Shown: positions 36,112 to 43,245, counted from the stretch's first letter. The stretch is 43,245 bases of DNA from Sulfitobacter sp. (GCA_029252045.1 JAQXCD010000046.1:1-43245), one strand, 5' to 3'. Notes: generated by a model not told the origin, from the letters alone. Numbers and translations: made by a program.

Positions 36112-36124
36112 AAGTGAGACCGCA

Positions 36125-37546
36125 TTAAGTATCTTGGAAGCGCATATTATGTCCTGTTATCAGTGAGTTTTCTCCTTCCTTTGCGTCGATTTTGCCACGC
36201 GGCCAGCGGACTTCGACTACAGCACCGACAGGGGACTTCAGGTCAGTCGCATCCTCCGTTCCGTTGGCGAATTGCAAGGTGGCACCAGAGCGTTCCAGCA
36301 GGGTTTTTGCAATGAAAAGACCCAGACCCATTCCCTCGTATTCCGGGCGGGTGGTGTCTGCCTTGCGGTGTCTACGCCGCCCCATAAACGGATCACCCAA
36401 ACGGCCCAGAAGCTGCGTGGGGAAGCCCTTTCCGTCATCTAGTATCCGTACCGTGATGGTATCGCTGGTCCAGCGCGCCTCTACCCAAACGGTGCTTTCT
36501 GAAAAATCGACCGCGTTTTGAACAAGATTGCGCAGGCCATGGATGATCTCTGGCATGCGCAGGACGGCTGGCTGTGCGCCGGTAGATCCATCACTGCCTC
36601 GTACGGAAATTCGCACATCTTTACCGCGATTTAGATGCGGTTCCGCAGCATTTTCCAAAACAGTGATCAAGGGTGCTTGCCGCATATGCAGATCATCTTT
36701 CCCTGCTCGCCCCATATTGCGCAGGATATCGCGACAACGGTTGGTCTGCTCGACGATCAGCTCTGCATCCTCGCGCAGTTCAGGCTGATCGCGCAACTCG
36801 TGGACCAATTCGGCACTGGCGAGTTTGATTGTGGCCAATGGCGTGCCTAGCTCATGCGCGGCAGCCGCAACAACGCCACCTAGATCGGTCAGCTTCTGCT
36901 CGCGGGCCAGCGCCATCTGGGTGGCGGCCAGCGCATCCGACATCAGATGGATTTCTGATGTGACGCGGCGGGAATAGCTTGAGGTGAACAGCACGGCGAT
37001 GATCAGGGCAATCCACTGGCCAAAGATGAACAACTGCGGGATGTTTAGAATATCGCCCTCTTGCGTCCTCAACGGCAGATAAAAGAACGCCAATACGGTC
37101 ACACTGATGATCGCCACGGCGCATAACACCATGGTGGACCGCATGCTGAGCGCGGTGGCCGAAATTGTAACTGGTCCCAGCAATAGCAGAGTGAAAGGAT
37201 TGTTCAGCCCCCCTGTGAGGAACAAAAGACAACTGAGCTGAAGTAGATCAAAGATGATCATCGAGACGTTTTGCCGTTCCGTCAGGCGTTTGTTTTCCGG
37301 AAATACAAATGCTGCAACCATGTTGCCAATGACGGAGATGCCGATCACAAAATAGCACCAGCCCATTTCCAGTTGTAAGCCAAAGACAAATGGCGTCACC
37401 GTTACCGCGATAAACTGACCGGCAATGGCCACCCAGCGCAGCAGGATCATTGTCCGCAGCCGGATCCAGTTTGCGCGTTTACGCTCGCCCAGCGGCCGGA
37501 TTGTCTGCTGTGTCATCTCCGCGCTCCGCTCATTTGTGACTTGCAT
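36125..37546 (-). CDS. regB: Redox-sensing histidine kinase RegB (PrrB)
   Basis: RegB phosphorylates RegA in response to the redox state of the quinone pool. About 473 residues, with six N-terminal membrane segments; the second extracytoplasmic loop carries the heptapeptide GGLNNPF involved in ubiquinone binding. The H-box AAAAHELGTPLATIK holds the phosphorylated His, and EQTNRCRDIL contains the conserved redox Cys. The N-box (HGLRNLVQNAVDFS), G1 (DDGKGF) and G2 (GMGLGLFIAKTLLE) follow. The ATG at 37546 is preferred for its upstream AGG; ATG 37516 is an alternative. It is divergent from senC, as in Rhodobacter. Confidence 0.97.
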   Translation of the reverse strand: MQVTNERSAEMTQQTIRPLGERKRANWIRLRTMILLRWVAIAGQFIAVTVTPFVFGLQLEMGWCYFVIGISVIGNMVAAFVFPENKRLTERQNVSMIIFDLLQLSCLLFLTGGLNNPFTLLLLGPVTISATALSMRSTMVLCAVAIISVTVLAFFYLPLRTQEGDILNIPQLFIFGQWIALIIAVLFTSSYSRRVTSEIHLMSDALAATQMALAREQKLTDLGGVVAAAAHELGTPLATIKLASAELVHELRDQPELREDAELIVEQTNRCRDILRNMGRAGKDDLHMRQAPLITVLENAAEPHLNRGKDVRISVRGSDGSTGAQPAVLRMPEIIHGLRNLVQNAVDFSESTVWVEARWTSDTITVRILDDGKGFPTQLLGRLGDPFMGRRRHRKADTTRPEYEGMGLGLFIAKTLLERSGATLQFANGTEDATDLKSPVGAVVEVRWPRGKIDAKEGENSLITGHNMRFQDT

Positions 37547-37624
37547 TGCATAGGACCTAGCGTACGTCTGTCGGAAATCACCATCAAGGGTACGCAATGC
37601 CGCGTGCCAAAACAGGAGAAACCC

Positions 37625-38236
37625 ATGACCCGTATCGCTGCAATCGCCGCTGTTTTAATCGCTGTCGCAGGAATGGCAGCCATGCTGCTGATCGGTTCCG
37701 GTGGCAAGGGTGGCGACCAATTTGCAGAATGTGGTGCGGGCGCTGTTGCTGGTGATCTGGGCGGGCCGTTCACATTGGTGACTGGCGACGGTGAGACCGT
37801 GACAAGCGAGCAAGTGATCACCGGACCTACGTTGATCTATTTCGGCTACACCTATTGCCCCGATGTCTGCCCGTTGGATGTAGACCGCAATGCTGCCGCC
37901 ATCGAGATACTGGAAGAGCGCGGGCAATCGGTCACGCCTGTTTTTATCACAATTGATCCTGCCCGCGACACGCCAGAAGTTGTCCGCGACTTCGCCGAAG
38001 CGATGCACCCGCGCATGATCGGCCTGACGGGAACAGCCGAACAGGTGGCCGTGGCCAGCAAGGCGTACCGCACCTATTACAAGGCGCATCCGCCTGTAGA
38101 TGGTGAATACCTCGTTGATCATTCGACCTTCAGCTACCTTGTGACACCCGAAAACGGCTTTGTTGAATTCTTCCGTCGCGAGATGACCCCCGAGCAAATG
38201 GCCGACAAGATCGGGTGCTTTGTTGATCATATTTGA
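37625..38236 (+). CDS. senC: SCO1/SenC family copper protein
   Basis: SenC (PrrC) is a membrane-anchored periplasmic copper chaperone for the CuA or CuB centre of cytochrome oxidases, and in Rhodobacter it also influences RegB/PrrB signalling. At 203 residues it has an N-terminal anchor (about residues 3-22), the copper motif YTYCPDVCPLD (C-x3-C) and the third ligand His in VDHSTFSYLV. The AGGAGA ribosome-binding site precedes the ATG. It lies between divergent regB and regA, the classical order. Confidence 0.96.
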   Translation: MTRIAAIAAVLIAVAGMAAMLLIGSGGKGGDQFAECGAGAVAGDLGGPFTLVTGDGETVTSEQVITGPTLIYFGYTYCPDVCPLDVDRNAAAIEILEERGQSVTPVFITIDPARDTPEVVRDFAEAMHPRMIGLTGTAEQVAVASKAYRTYYKAHPPVDGEYLVDHSTFSYLVTPENGFVEFFRREMTPEQMADKIGCFVDHI

Positions 38237-38245
38237 CGACAGCGT

Positions 38246-38275
38246 TTGACGGCGGGTGTTCACGGCCCATATTTG
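38246..38275 (+). promoter_or_regulatory. Candidate regA promoter
   Basis: TTGACG (38246-38251), an 18-bp spacer and TATTTG (38270-38275), in the 81-bp gap between senC and regA. It would allow regA to be expressed apart from senC. Confidence 0.35.
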
Positions 38276-38317
38276 GGGTAGAGTACACATAGACATTTTT
38301 GAATAAGGCACGCCGAC

Positions 38318-38872
38318 ATGCCACACGAAAGCCTGACCGATATCGGTCCCGACAAAACCCTGTTGCTGCTCGACGATGACGAGCCATTTCTGCGCCGCCT
38401 TGCAAAGGCGATGGAAAAGCGCGGGTTTGAGGTGGAAATGGCGGGCTCTGTTGCTGCCGGATCTGCCATCGCCACTGCCCGCCCGCCCGCCTATGCTGTT
38501 TGTGACCTGCGGCTGGAAGACGGCAACGGTCTGGATGTTGTAGAAATACTGCGTGAAAAACGACCCGATGCGCGGATTGTTGTTCTCACCGGATATGGTG
38601 CGATTGCTACTGCGGTGGCTGCGGTCAAGATCGGGGCCACGGATTACCTGTCCAAGCCGGCGGATGCGACCGACATCATGAACGCATTGCTTGCAAATGG
38701 TGATAACCTGCCACCACCGCCTGAAAACCCGATGAGTGCGGACCGCGTACGTTGGGAGCACATCCAGCGGGTTTATGAGCTATGCGACCGTAATGTCTCC
38801 GAGACGGCACGCCGCCTGAACATGCACCGCCGGACCTTGCAGCGTATTTTGGCGAAACGCAGCCCGCGCTAG
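38318..38872 (+). CDS. regA: Redox response regulator RegA (PrrA/ActR)
   Basis: RegA is the global regulator of photosynthesis, respiration, carbon and nitrogen fixation in purple and related bacteria. The 184-residue product has a receiver domain with the acidic pocket LLLLDDDEPF, the phosphorylated Asp in CDLRLEDGNG, Thr in VVLTGYG and Lys in LSKPAD. A Pro-rich linker (LPPPPENP) is followed by a Fis-type helix-turn-helix (NVSETARRLNMHRRTLQRIL), almost invariant in the family. Its stop overlaps the convergent GNAT gene by 4 bp. Confidence 0.97.
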   Translation: MPHESLTDIGPDKTLLLLDDDEPFLRRLAKAMEKRGFEVEMAGSVAAGSAIATARPPAYAVCDLRLEDGNGLDVVEILREKRPDARIVVLTGYGAIATAVAAVKIGATDYLSKPADATDIMNALLANGDNLPPPPENPMSADRVRWEHIQRVYELCDRNVSETARRLNMHRRTLQRILAKRSPR

Positions 38873-39354
38873 ATGTCGTAGCGCTTGAGGCATTTGTTGA
38901 CGCGGGTGCCATCGGACAGTTCGTAGTCCTCAATCACGGCGTAGTCGCGGAAGCCGCGGCTTTGATAATAGGTCAGCCCGCCTTCATTATCGGCGCGGAT
39001 GTTCGCTCGGATCCAGACATAGCCCAGCGCTTTTGCCGCTGATGCTGTCGCTTTAAACAGGGATGACCCGATCCCGAGTCCCGTCTGGCCAACCTGCACA
39101 AACGTCGCAATCTCTGCCGCCTCGACGGGCAGTTGTTCGCTGGGTGATATCCACTGGAACCCCACTACTTTTTCGCCCCCATCCAACGCCACATGCCACG
39201 CAGAATGATCCGGCGCATAGGCCATCCACTCGGCTATATCTTTGCCCGTGACGGGGCGGACAATAGCAGTGGTGCCCCCTATCGCAATAATCTCGTTCAG
39301 CAGGGCCGCCATGGAGCGTGTATCAAGTGGCATCGCAGGGCGGACGTGGATCAT
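38869..39354 (-). CDS. GNAT family N-acetyltransferase
   Basis: A 161-residue acetyltransferase. It shows the GNAT core with the acetyl-CoA-binding VGQTGLGIGSSLFKATASAA (R/Q-x-x-G-x-G/A type), the IRADNEGGLTYYQSRGF segment and a C-terminal strand. This resembles the L-amino acid N-acyltransferase (MnaT/phosphinothricin acetyltransferase-like) branch, but the acceptor is unknown. It is coupled to the upstream HD gene by a 4-bp overlap and converges on regA. In Rhodobacter capsulatus hvrA follows regA; here this pair is present instead. Confidence 0.9.
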   Translation of the reverse strand: MIHVRPAMPLDTRSMAALLNEIIAIGGTTAIVRPVTGKDIAEWMAYAPDHSAWHVALDGGEKVVGFQWISPSEQLPVEAAEIATFVQVGQTGLGIGSSLFKATASAAKALGYVWIRANIRADNEGGLTYYQSRGFRDYAVIEDYELSDGTRVNKCLKRYDI

Positions 39355-39947
39355 GGCATTTCCTTCATCAGTTGCGCATGGCGCGCGGTAAAATCTGCAC
39401 GGACTACCACGGGGGGGCGTAGCGCTATTGTCAGGCCCTGATATAGCGCAGAACCAGGTTTGCCGAACAGGCGGTCGGCTTCCTCAACCGAAAAGCCGGC
39501 GATCTGGATCGCTTCCATCCACGCACTTACTCGGTCGGCCTTTTTGATCTGCTTTTTGATTGCGTCGGGTACCTTGGCGGGCAAACCAAAGCGGATATGA
39601 ACTGCCGCCTCCAGCCGCTCGTCCAGCGCGCCATAACCTGGGCCAATGGCCGCTTTTACGGGCGAGATCATATCGCCAATCACATATTCAGGCGCATCAT
39701 GCAGCAATGCAGCCAACCGCCATTTAACGGCTGCCGTCTGAGCGATCCTGCCAAAGATCGTCTCAACCAGCAGTGAATGTTCGGCCACGGAATAGGCAAA
39801 ATCCCCTTTGGTTTGGCCGTTCCAGCGCGCGACAAAAGCCAGACCGTGGGCAATATCCTCAATCTCGATATCCACGGGAGTAGGGTCCAGCAGGTCCAGC
39901 CTGCGGCCTGAAAGCATCCGTTGCCATGCGCGGGGTTGTTGCGCCAT
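39351..39947 (-). CDS. HD-domain hydrolase (YfbR-like)
   Basis: A 198-residue HD-superfamily phosphohydrolase. The metal-binding residues are seen as His in FAYSVAEHSLLVE, HD in LAALLHDAPEYVIGDM and a distal Asp in KKADRVSAWMEA, the arrangement of the YfbR group, whose members dephosphorylate deoxynucleoside monophosphates. The actual substrate is inferred. An AAGGAAG ribosome-binding site precedes the ATG at 39947. It is divergent from ahcY and overlaps the GNAT start. Confidence 0.9.
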   Translation of the reverse strand: MAQQPRAWQRMLSGRRLDLLDPTPVDIEIEDIAHGLAFVARWNGQTKGDFAYSVAEHSLLVETIFGRIAQTAAVKWRLAALLHDAPEYVIGDMISPVKAAIGPGYGALDERLEAAVHIRFGLPAKVPDAIKKQIKKADRVSAWMEAIQIAGFSVEEADRLFGKPGSALYQGLTIALRPPVVVRADFTARHAQLMKEMP

Positions 39948-39976
39948 ATCTGCTTCCTTGTTTCAAATCCGATTTG

Positions 39977-40046
39977 CACCACATAGTGCCACCCGCCTTG
40001 CGGGTTCTGCAACAGCGGGATGTGAGGCAATTCGCCTGATCCTCAC
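39977..40046. repeat. Cluster of short hairpins between the HD gene and ahcY
   Basis: Within 70 bp the sequence can form GCAC-N6-GTGC (39977-39990), CCCGC-CTT-GCGGG (39992-40004), and either GTGAGG/CCTCAC (40022-40027 with 40041-40046) or AGGC/GCCT (40025-40028 with 40034-40037), which exclude each other. They lie upstream of the likely ahcY promoter, so they may act at DNA level or be coincidental. I could not match them to a known S-adenosylhomocysteine riboswitch. Confidence 0.3.
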
Positions 40047-40059
40047 GCCACCGCGCTGA

Positions 40060-40088
40060 TTGCGAAAATACCTGTGCGGTGCTATGCG
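40060..40088 (+). promoter_or_regulatory. Candidate ahcY promoter
   Basis: TTGCGA (40060-40065), a 17-bp spacer and TATGCG (40083-40088), 30 bp before the ahcY ATG, with a GAAGGAG ribosome-binding site between. Confidence 0.4.
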
Positions 40089-40118
40089 CGCAGCAACAAG
40101 ATATGAAGGAGCGCCCAC

Positions 40119-41507
40119 ATGGCCAATGACTATATCGTAAAAGACATCCAGCTTGCGGATTACGGGCGCAAGGAACTGGATATCGCCGAGACAGAAATGC
40201 CGGGTCTGATGGCGCTGCGTACCGAGTATGGCGAGGCGAAACCGCTGAAAGGCGCGCGTATCGTAGGCTCGCTGCACATGACCATTCAAACGGCTGTGCT
40301 GATCGAGACTCTGGTTGAGCTGGGTGCAGATGTGCGCTGGGCCTCGTGCAACATCTTTTCCACCCAAGACCACGCGGCAGCCGCGATTGCGGCGGGCGGC
40401 ACGCCTGTTTTCGCAATCAAGGGCCAGAGCCTTGAGGAGCATTGGGATTATCTCGACAAATCCTTCATGTTCCCCGAAGGGCCGAACCTGATCCTCGACG
40501 ATGGCGGCGATGCAACGCTTTACGTTCTGCTGGGCGCCCGCGCTGAAGCAGGCGAAGACGTCATTGCGGTGCCAACGTCCGATGAAGAAGTTGTGATCAA
40601 GGCGCAGATCAAAAAGCGTATGGCAGCAAGCCCCGGCTGGTTTACCAAAATGCGCGACCAGATTGTCGGGGTGTCGGAAGAGACCACAACAGGTGTCCAC
40701 CGTCTGTATGAGCTGTTCAAGAATGGCCAGCTGCCTTTCCCTGCGATCAACGTGAACGACAGTGTCACCAAGTCGAAGTTCGACAATAAATACGGCTGCA
40801 AAGAGAGCCTTGTTGACGGTATCCGCCGCGCCACCGACACCATGATGGCCGGCAAAGTTGCCGTGGTTCTGGGCTACGGCGATGTGGGTAAAGGCTCTGC
40901 CGCATCGCTGTCGGGTGCGGGTGCCCGCGTGAAAGTTACAGAAGTAGACCCTATTTGCGCGCTCCAGGCCGCGATGGACGGATATGAGGTTGTGCTGATC
41001 GAGGACGTGGTATCGACCGCTGACATCTTCATCACTACCACCGGCAACAAGGATGTGGTCCGCATCGAGCACATGCGCGAGATGAAGGACATGGCCATCG
41101 TCGGCAACATCGGCCACTTCGACAATGAAATTCAGGTCGCTGCCCTGAAGAACCACAAATGGACAAACATCAAAGAACAGGTGGACATGATCGAGATGCC
41201 GTCCGGCAGCCGTCTGATCCTGCTGTCCGAGGGCCGCTTGCTGAACCTTGGCAACGCCACCGGCCACCCGTCTTTCGTGATGTCCGCCTCTTTCACCAAT
41301 CAGGTGTTGGCGCAGATGGAGCTGTGGATGCGCGGCGATCAGTACAAGAACGAGGTCTACATCCTGCCCAAGCATCTGGACGAGAAAGTAGCGCGCCTGC
41401 ACCTCGACCGGATCGGCGTAAAGCTGTCCAAGCTCAACTCCGAACAGGCGGCTTATATCGGCGTGGCCCCAGAAGGTCCGTTCAAGCCCGAGCATTACCG
41501 CTACTAA
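40119..41507 (+). CDS. ahcY: S-adenosylhomocysteine hydrolase
   Basis: AhcY splits S-adenosylhomocysteine into homocysteine and adenosine, relieving product inhibition of methyltransferases. At 462 residues it is the long proteobacterial form with the inserted segment near residues 145-190. The substrate-binding [15 protein letters not shown] and [14 protein letters not shown], the NAD-binding [27 protein letters not shown], and the C-terminal HYRY (with Lys and Tyr that reach the partner active site) are all present. In Rhodobacter capsulatus ahcY also lies near the reg cluster. Confidence 0.98.
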   Translation: MANDYIVKDIQLADYGRKELDIAETEMPGLMALRTEYGEAKPLKGARIVGSLHMTIQTAVLIETLVELGADVRWASCNIFSTQDHAAAAIAAGGTPVFAIKGQSLEEHWDYLDKSFMFPEGPNLILDDGGDATLYVLLGARAEAGEDVIAVPTSDEEVVIKAQIKKRMAASPGWFTKMRDQIVGVSEETTTGVHRLYELFKNGQLPFPAINVNDSVTKSKFDNKYGCKESLVDGIRRATDTMMAGKVAVVLGYGDVGKGSAASLSGAGARVKVTEVDPICALQAAMDGYEVVLIEDVVSTADIFITTTGNKDVVRIEHMREMKDMAIVGNIGHFDNEIQVAALKNHKWTNIKEQVDMIEMPSGSRLILLSEGRLLNLGNATGHPSFVMSASFTNQVLAQMELWMRGDQYKNEVYILPKHLDEKVARLHLDRIGVKLSKLNSEQAAYIGVAPEGPFKPEHYRY

Positions 41508-41523
41508 GCGGAACTGCCGCCGT

Positions 41524-42264
41524 ATGAGCGACAAACCAACATACAAGCGCCGCCCGGTCATTCACTGGGTGGCGCTTTTTGTTTTTATCCTGATGGGTTC
41601 GGCTTTGGCGGCATGGCAGATGATGGTTCATCCGGACACCCCCCTACCACCGGAGTGGAACCCGATGCTGCCGCTCGCGGTTACCGACCCTGTAACGTCG
41701 ATAACACCATGGAAACTTCGCAGGGCGCTGGGAATTGGTGCATCCTGTCTTGCGGCTTTGGCAACGGGCGCGCAGGCAACAAACAAACCGGATCATATCG
41801 AGAGTGACCAATGCGGAATTGCGCCCCAAGTTTCGCTGAGCAGGGCGGGCGGTGCGGCGCTGAAGCTGGTGAATACCCGTTGCCAAACCGCACTGCGGCT
41901 GGCGCTGTGGTCACAGCACGGACTACAACCCGCCGCGCAAGAGATATTCGGTCAGGGCGTCGCAGAGATCAGCCATTTCTCCAGCTATTCCTGCCGCGCC
42001 ATGCGGACATCGGCAGGTGATACCGGACGGATGAGCAGCCATGCCACCGCAGATGCCATCGACATCAGCGGTTTTGTGCTGACCGATGGCACCCGTCTCA
42101 GCCTTTTGTCTGATTGGAATGGAACGCCCGCAAAGGCGGCATTCCTGCGTCGCGCCAATCGTACAGCTTGCACATGGTTTCGGGTCACATTGGGTCTGGC
42201 ATATAATAGACTGCATGCAGACCATTTTCACCTTCAGCATAGCGGTTTTGGCCTCTGTCGTTGA
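41524..42264 (+). CDS. Extensin-like protein (LAS-peptidase-like fold)
   Basis: A 246-residue protein with an N-terminal membrane anchor (about residues 14-30) and the extensin-like C-terminal domain (about 95-246). The conserved SYSCR, SSHATADAIDISGF and HADHFHL motifs give His, Asp and His in the order used for zinc by M15/LAS peptidases, and several Cys pairs suggest a disulfide-bonded periplasmic protein. The bacterial family has no firm function; a cell-wall peptidase role is inference. The first codons (about 8-18) form the stem of a strong terminator hairpin after ahcY. A downstream ATG at 41593 would remove most of the anchor. Confidence 0.88.
   Translation: MSDKPTYKRRPVIHWVALFVFILMGSALAAWQMMVHPDTPLPPEWNPMLPLAVTDPVTSITPWKLRRALGIGASCLAALATGAQATNKPDHIESDQCGIAPQVSLSRAGGAALKLVNTRCQTALRLALWSQHGLQPAAQEIFGQGVAEISHFSSYSCRAMRTSAGDTGRMSSHATADAIDISGFVLTDGTRLSLLSDWNGTPAKAAFLRRANRTACTWFRVTLGLAYNRLHADHFHLQHSGFGLCR
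41545..41585 (+). terminator. Strong intrinsic terminator inside the start of the extensin-like gene
   Basis: An 11-bp stem (AAGCGCCGCCC, 41545-41555, with GGGTGGCGCTT, 41567-41577; one G-T pair) and an 11-nt loop are followed by T-rich sequence (TTTTTGTTTTT, 41576-41586). It lies 38 bp after the ahcY stop but 21 bp inside the extensin-like coding sequence. Confidence 0.8.
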
Positions 42265-42376
42265 AGCGCGGGGAAACCCGTTTGGAAAATTCCCTTTTTT
42301 TGACGACACGAATGCCATCAGGCTTTGATTCAAAGTGGCCATCCAGCGGCTTAAATTTTTATGGGGAGAAGAAAAA

Positions 42377-42718
42377 ATGGGTAAACGGGACGATTTGATC
42401 GCGAAATACGCGGATGATCTGAAAAACAAATGCGGCATGGAGCCTGACATGGCGCTGCTGACCAAAGTAACAATCGGTTGTGGTCCGGCCATCTATAATG
42501 ATGACGCCTCCACCGTTGCTGGTTCGCAAGCCTCCGAGCTTGAGACAGTCAAAACCAACTTCCTTATGAAAAAGCTGGGCTTGCCCGATGGTCCAAACCT
42601 GATGGAAGGTATTAATTCCGTGATCGAGGTGTACGGTAAATCCGAGCGCAACAAATACCGCGCCGTTGTTTACTACATGCTGACCAAGCATTTTGGCAAA
42701 GAAGCTGTTTATAGCTGA
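42377..42718 (+). CDS. DUF2853 family protein
   Basis: A 113-residue cytoplasmic protein of the DUF2853 family, which has no assigned function. It begins MGKRDDLIAKYADDLKNKCG and ends YRAVVYYMLTKHFGKEAVY, both highly conserved ends of the family; the middle has ETVKTNFLMKKLGL. The start at 42377 follows a GGGGAGAAG ribosome-binding site. The gene stands alone, 112 bp after the extensin-like gene, and has its own strong terminator. Confidence 0.9.
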   Translation: MGKRDDLIAKYADDLKNKCGMEPDMALLTKVTIGCGPAIYNDDASTVAGSQASELETVKTNFLMKKLGLPDGPNLMEGINSVIEVYGKSERNKYRAVVYYMLTKHFGKEAVYS

Positions 42719-42742
42719 TCCGGCATTCGTATGCTGACCCTG

Positions 42743-42773
42743 AAACGCCTGCTTGGTTAAGCGGGCGTTTTTT
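42743..42773 (+). terminator. Intrinsic terminator of the DUF2853 gene
   Basis: A 12-bp stem AAACGCCTGCTT / AAGCGGGCGTTT (one G-T pair) around a GGTT loop (42743-42770) is followed by a T-run, 24 bp after the stop codon. Confidence 0.93.
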
Positions 42774-42904
42774 ATTTGGCTAAAGTTTAACATACTGATT
42801 TGTTGAAAGAAAAATTCAATCAGCGTAGGTATGACTTATCGGCCAGTACGGCCAGAACATATTTCGAATACATGTGTGTGGGTTACGGGAGCACATGGGG
42901 TGAG

Positions 42905-42938
42905 AAAGGGTTCTGGCGGGGTGCTGGAACCCTTTTTT
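42905..42938 (+). terminator. Second intrinsic terminator without an obvious upstream gene
   Basis: A perfect 9-bp stem AAAGGGTTC / GAACCCTTT (42905-42913 with 42927-42935) with a 13-nt loop runs into TTTTTT. The DUF2853 gene already has its own terminator 130 bp earlier, so this one implies another rightward transcript starting after about 42780. It might also end the leftward DUF1761-like fragment, although the T-run on that side is poorer. Confidence 0.8.
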
Positions 42939-42961
42939 CGTTGTCAGACAGCCTGCGTTGT

Positions 42962-43159
42962 TCAGAACAACGGTAGCACCAGACCGATTACCGTGCAGCC
43001 AATCACCGCATAGCCACCGTCAATCAGTGTCAGGCGGAATGGCCTTCCTCCGTAGGCATTGTTGATCATGAGCCAAGGGCTGATGAAAAACAGCCCTATA
43101 CCAAAACCAGACACTGCGTCTTCACTAACAGAGGTGTTCGCGGATTTTCGGAGCAGTTG
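42962..43159 (-). pseudogene. DUF1761-like membrane protein, C-terminal fragment cut by the IS3 element
   Basis: The minus strand is open from about 43159 to a TGA at 42962 without a start codon. The 65 residues include GFGIGLFFISPWLMINNAYG, GRPFRLTLIDGGYAVIG and CTVIGLVLPLF, two membrane segments around an N-N-A-Y/F-G-G-R and I-D-G-G pattern that I recognise from the C-terminal end of DUF1761 proteins. The N-terminal part is missing where the IS3-family element begins. The family name rests on pattern memory only. Confidence 0.6.
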
Positions 43160-43245
43160 TTAAGGTGGATTGCATGACGAAAGAAGTGATCCCAAATGAC
43201 AAAACGAAAGAACCATTCGCCCGATTTCAAAGCCAAGGTTGCGCT
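43158..43245 (+). mobile_element. IS3-family insertion sequence, left end (runs off the window)
   Basis: The start of an IS3-family element, judged from its transposase OrfA. The exact left end is not certain; it lies between the end of the open DUF1761-like frame (about 43159) and the orfA ribosome-binding site, possibly at TGTTAAGGTGG. The rest is outside the window. Confidence 0.6.
43196..43245 (+). CDS. IS3-family transposase OrfA, N-terminus (partial)
   Basis: The ATG at 43196 opens MTKRKNHSPDFKAKVA, the N-terminal start of IS3-family OrfA proteins, in which a helix-turn-helix of the IS911 type follows. An AAGAAGTGAT ribosome-binding-like sequence precedes it. Only 16 full codons are visible, so nothing can be said of its integrity. 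Confidence 0.75.
   Translation, partial: MTKRKNHSPDFKAKVA

Noticed and set aside
39963-41561. Long open frame (532 codons) on the minus strand opposite ahcY
   Set aside because: It is the antisense shadow of a highly biased coding sequence; ahcY is complete and conserved on the plus strand.
42831-43013. A 60-codon plus-strand frame after the DUF2853 gene
   Set aside because: It runs through a strong terminator and over the DUF1761-like fragment and has no ribosome-binding site or recognisable similarity.
1-43245. tRNA, rRNA, CRISPR arrays, toxin-antitoxin or defence genes
   Set aside because: I looked on both strands and saw no cloverleaf gene, repeat-spacer array or recognisable defence protein; the content is core chromosome with IS edges.

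Overview
The window is origin-proximal chromosome of an alphaproteobacterium, almost certainly a member of the Rhodobacteraceae (Roseobacter group). The evidence is a RegB/SenC/RegA redox two-component cluster, an alphaproteobacterial AddAB pair, a DivL-like PAS protein beside tsaE, DUF2853 and extensin-like genes, and the maf-aroE-coaE-dnaQ-secB block that flanks alphaproteobacterial origins. The genus cannot be settled from sequence alone. Both window edges lie inside transposase genes (IS5 family on the left, IS3 family on the right), so the window may be an assembly contig bounded by repeats.

Layout. 1-665: 5' part of an IS5-family element and the gene remnant it interrupts. 761-7635: mutS, convergent grpE-hrcA, then rph-rdgB-hemW. 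7632-14985: a leftward block parB-parA-rsmG-mnmG-mnmE-rho-hemJ. Two perfect parS palindromes are embedded in the start regions of rsmG and mnmG. 14986-15390: a 405-bp AT-rich gap with DnaA-box-like sequences, which I interpret as oriC. 15391-18089: the rightward block maf-aroE-coaE-dnaQ. 18093-22731: secB, fxsA, Tim44-like, mltA, smr and an MFS transporter. 22771-24629: hslVU. 24726-25628: a capsule-synthesis-like gene broken by one in-frame TAA. 25685-36080: a leftward, mostly translationally coupled series running divL-like (frameshifted) > tsaE > amgK > murU > addB > addA > trxA. 36125-38872: regB / senC-regA. 38869-39947: GNAT and HD-hydrolase genes. 40119-42718: ahcY, an extensin-like gene and a DUF2853 gene. 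42743-43245: two terminators, a truncated DUF1761-like fragment and the start of an IS3-family transposase.

How it fits together. Genes on either side of 14986-15390 point away from it, as expected of highly expressed genes around a bidirectional origin. ParA, ParB and the two parS sites 3-5 kb to the left form the chromosome segregation module. Housekeeping pairs sit together: tRNA wobble modification (mnmE/mnmG), t6A synthesis (tsaE), recombinational repair (addAB), heat-shock control (hrcA-grpE, hslVU) and muropeptide salvage (amgK-murU). The RegBA system would couple quinone redox state to respiratory and photosynthetic gene expression.

The most notable points are a perfect CtrA-type motif (TTAA-N7-TTAA) directly upstream of the frameshifted divL-like gene; an intrinsic terminator lying inside the first codons of the extensin-like gene; a three-segment alternative-hairpin arrangement between fxsA and the Tim44-like gene; and several single-base lesions (divL-like, the capsule-like gene, probably the mltA start) that are either recent mutations or sequencing errors. 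I did not find a convincing new defence, mobile or biosynthetic system; most of the window is conserved core chromosome.
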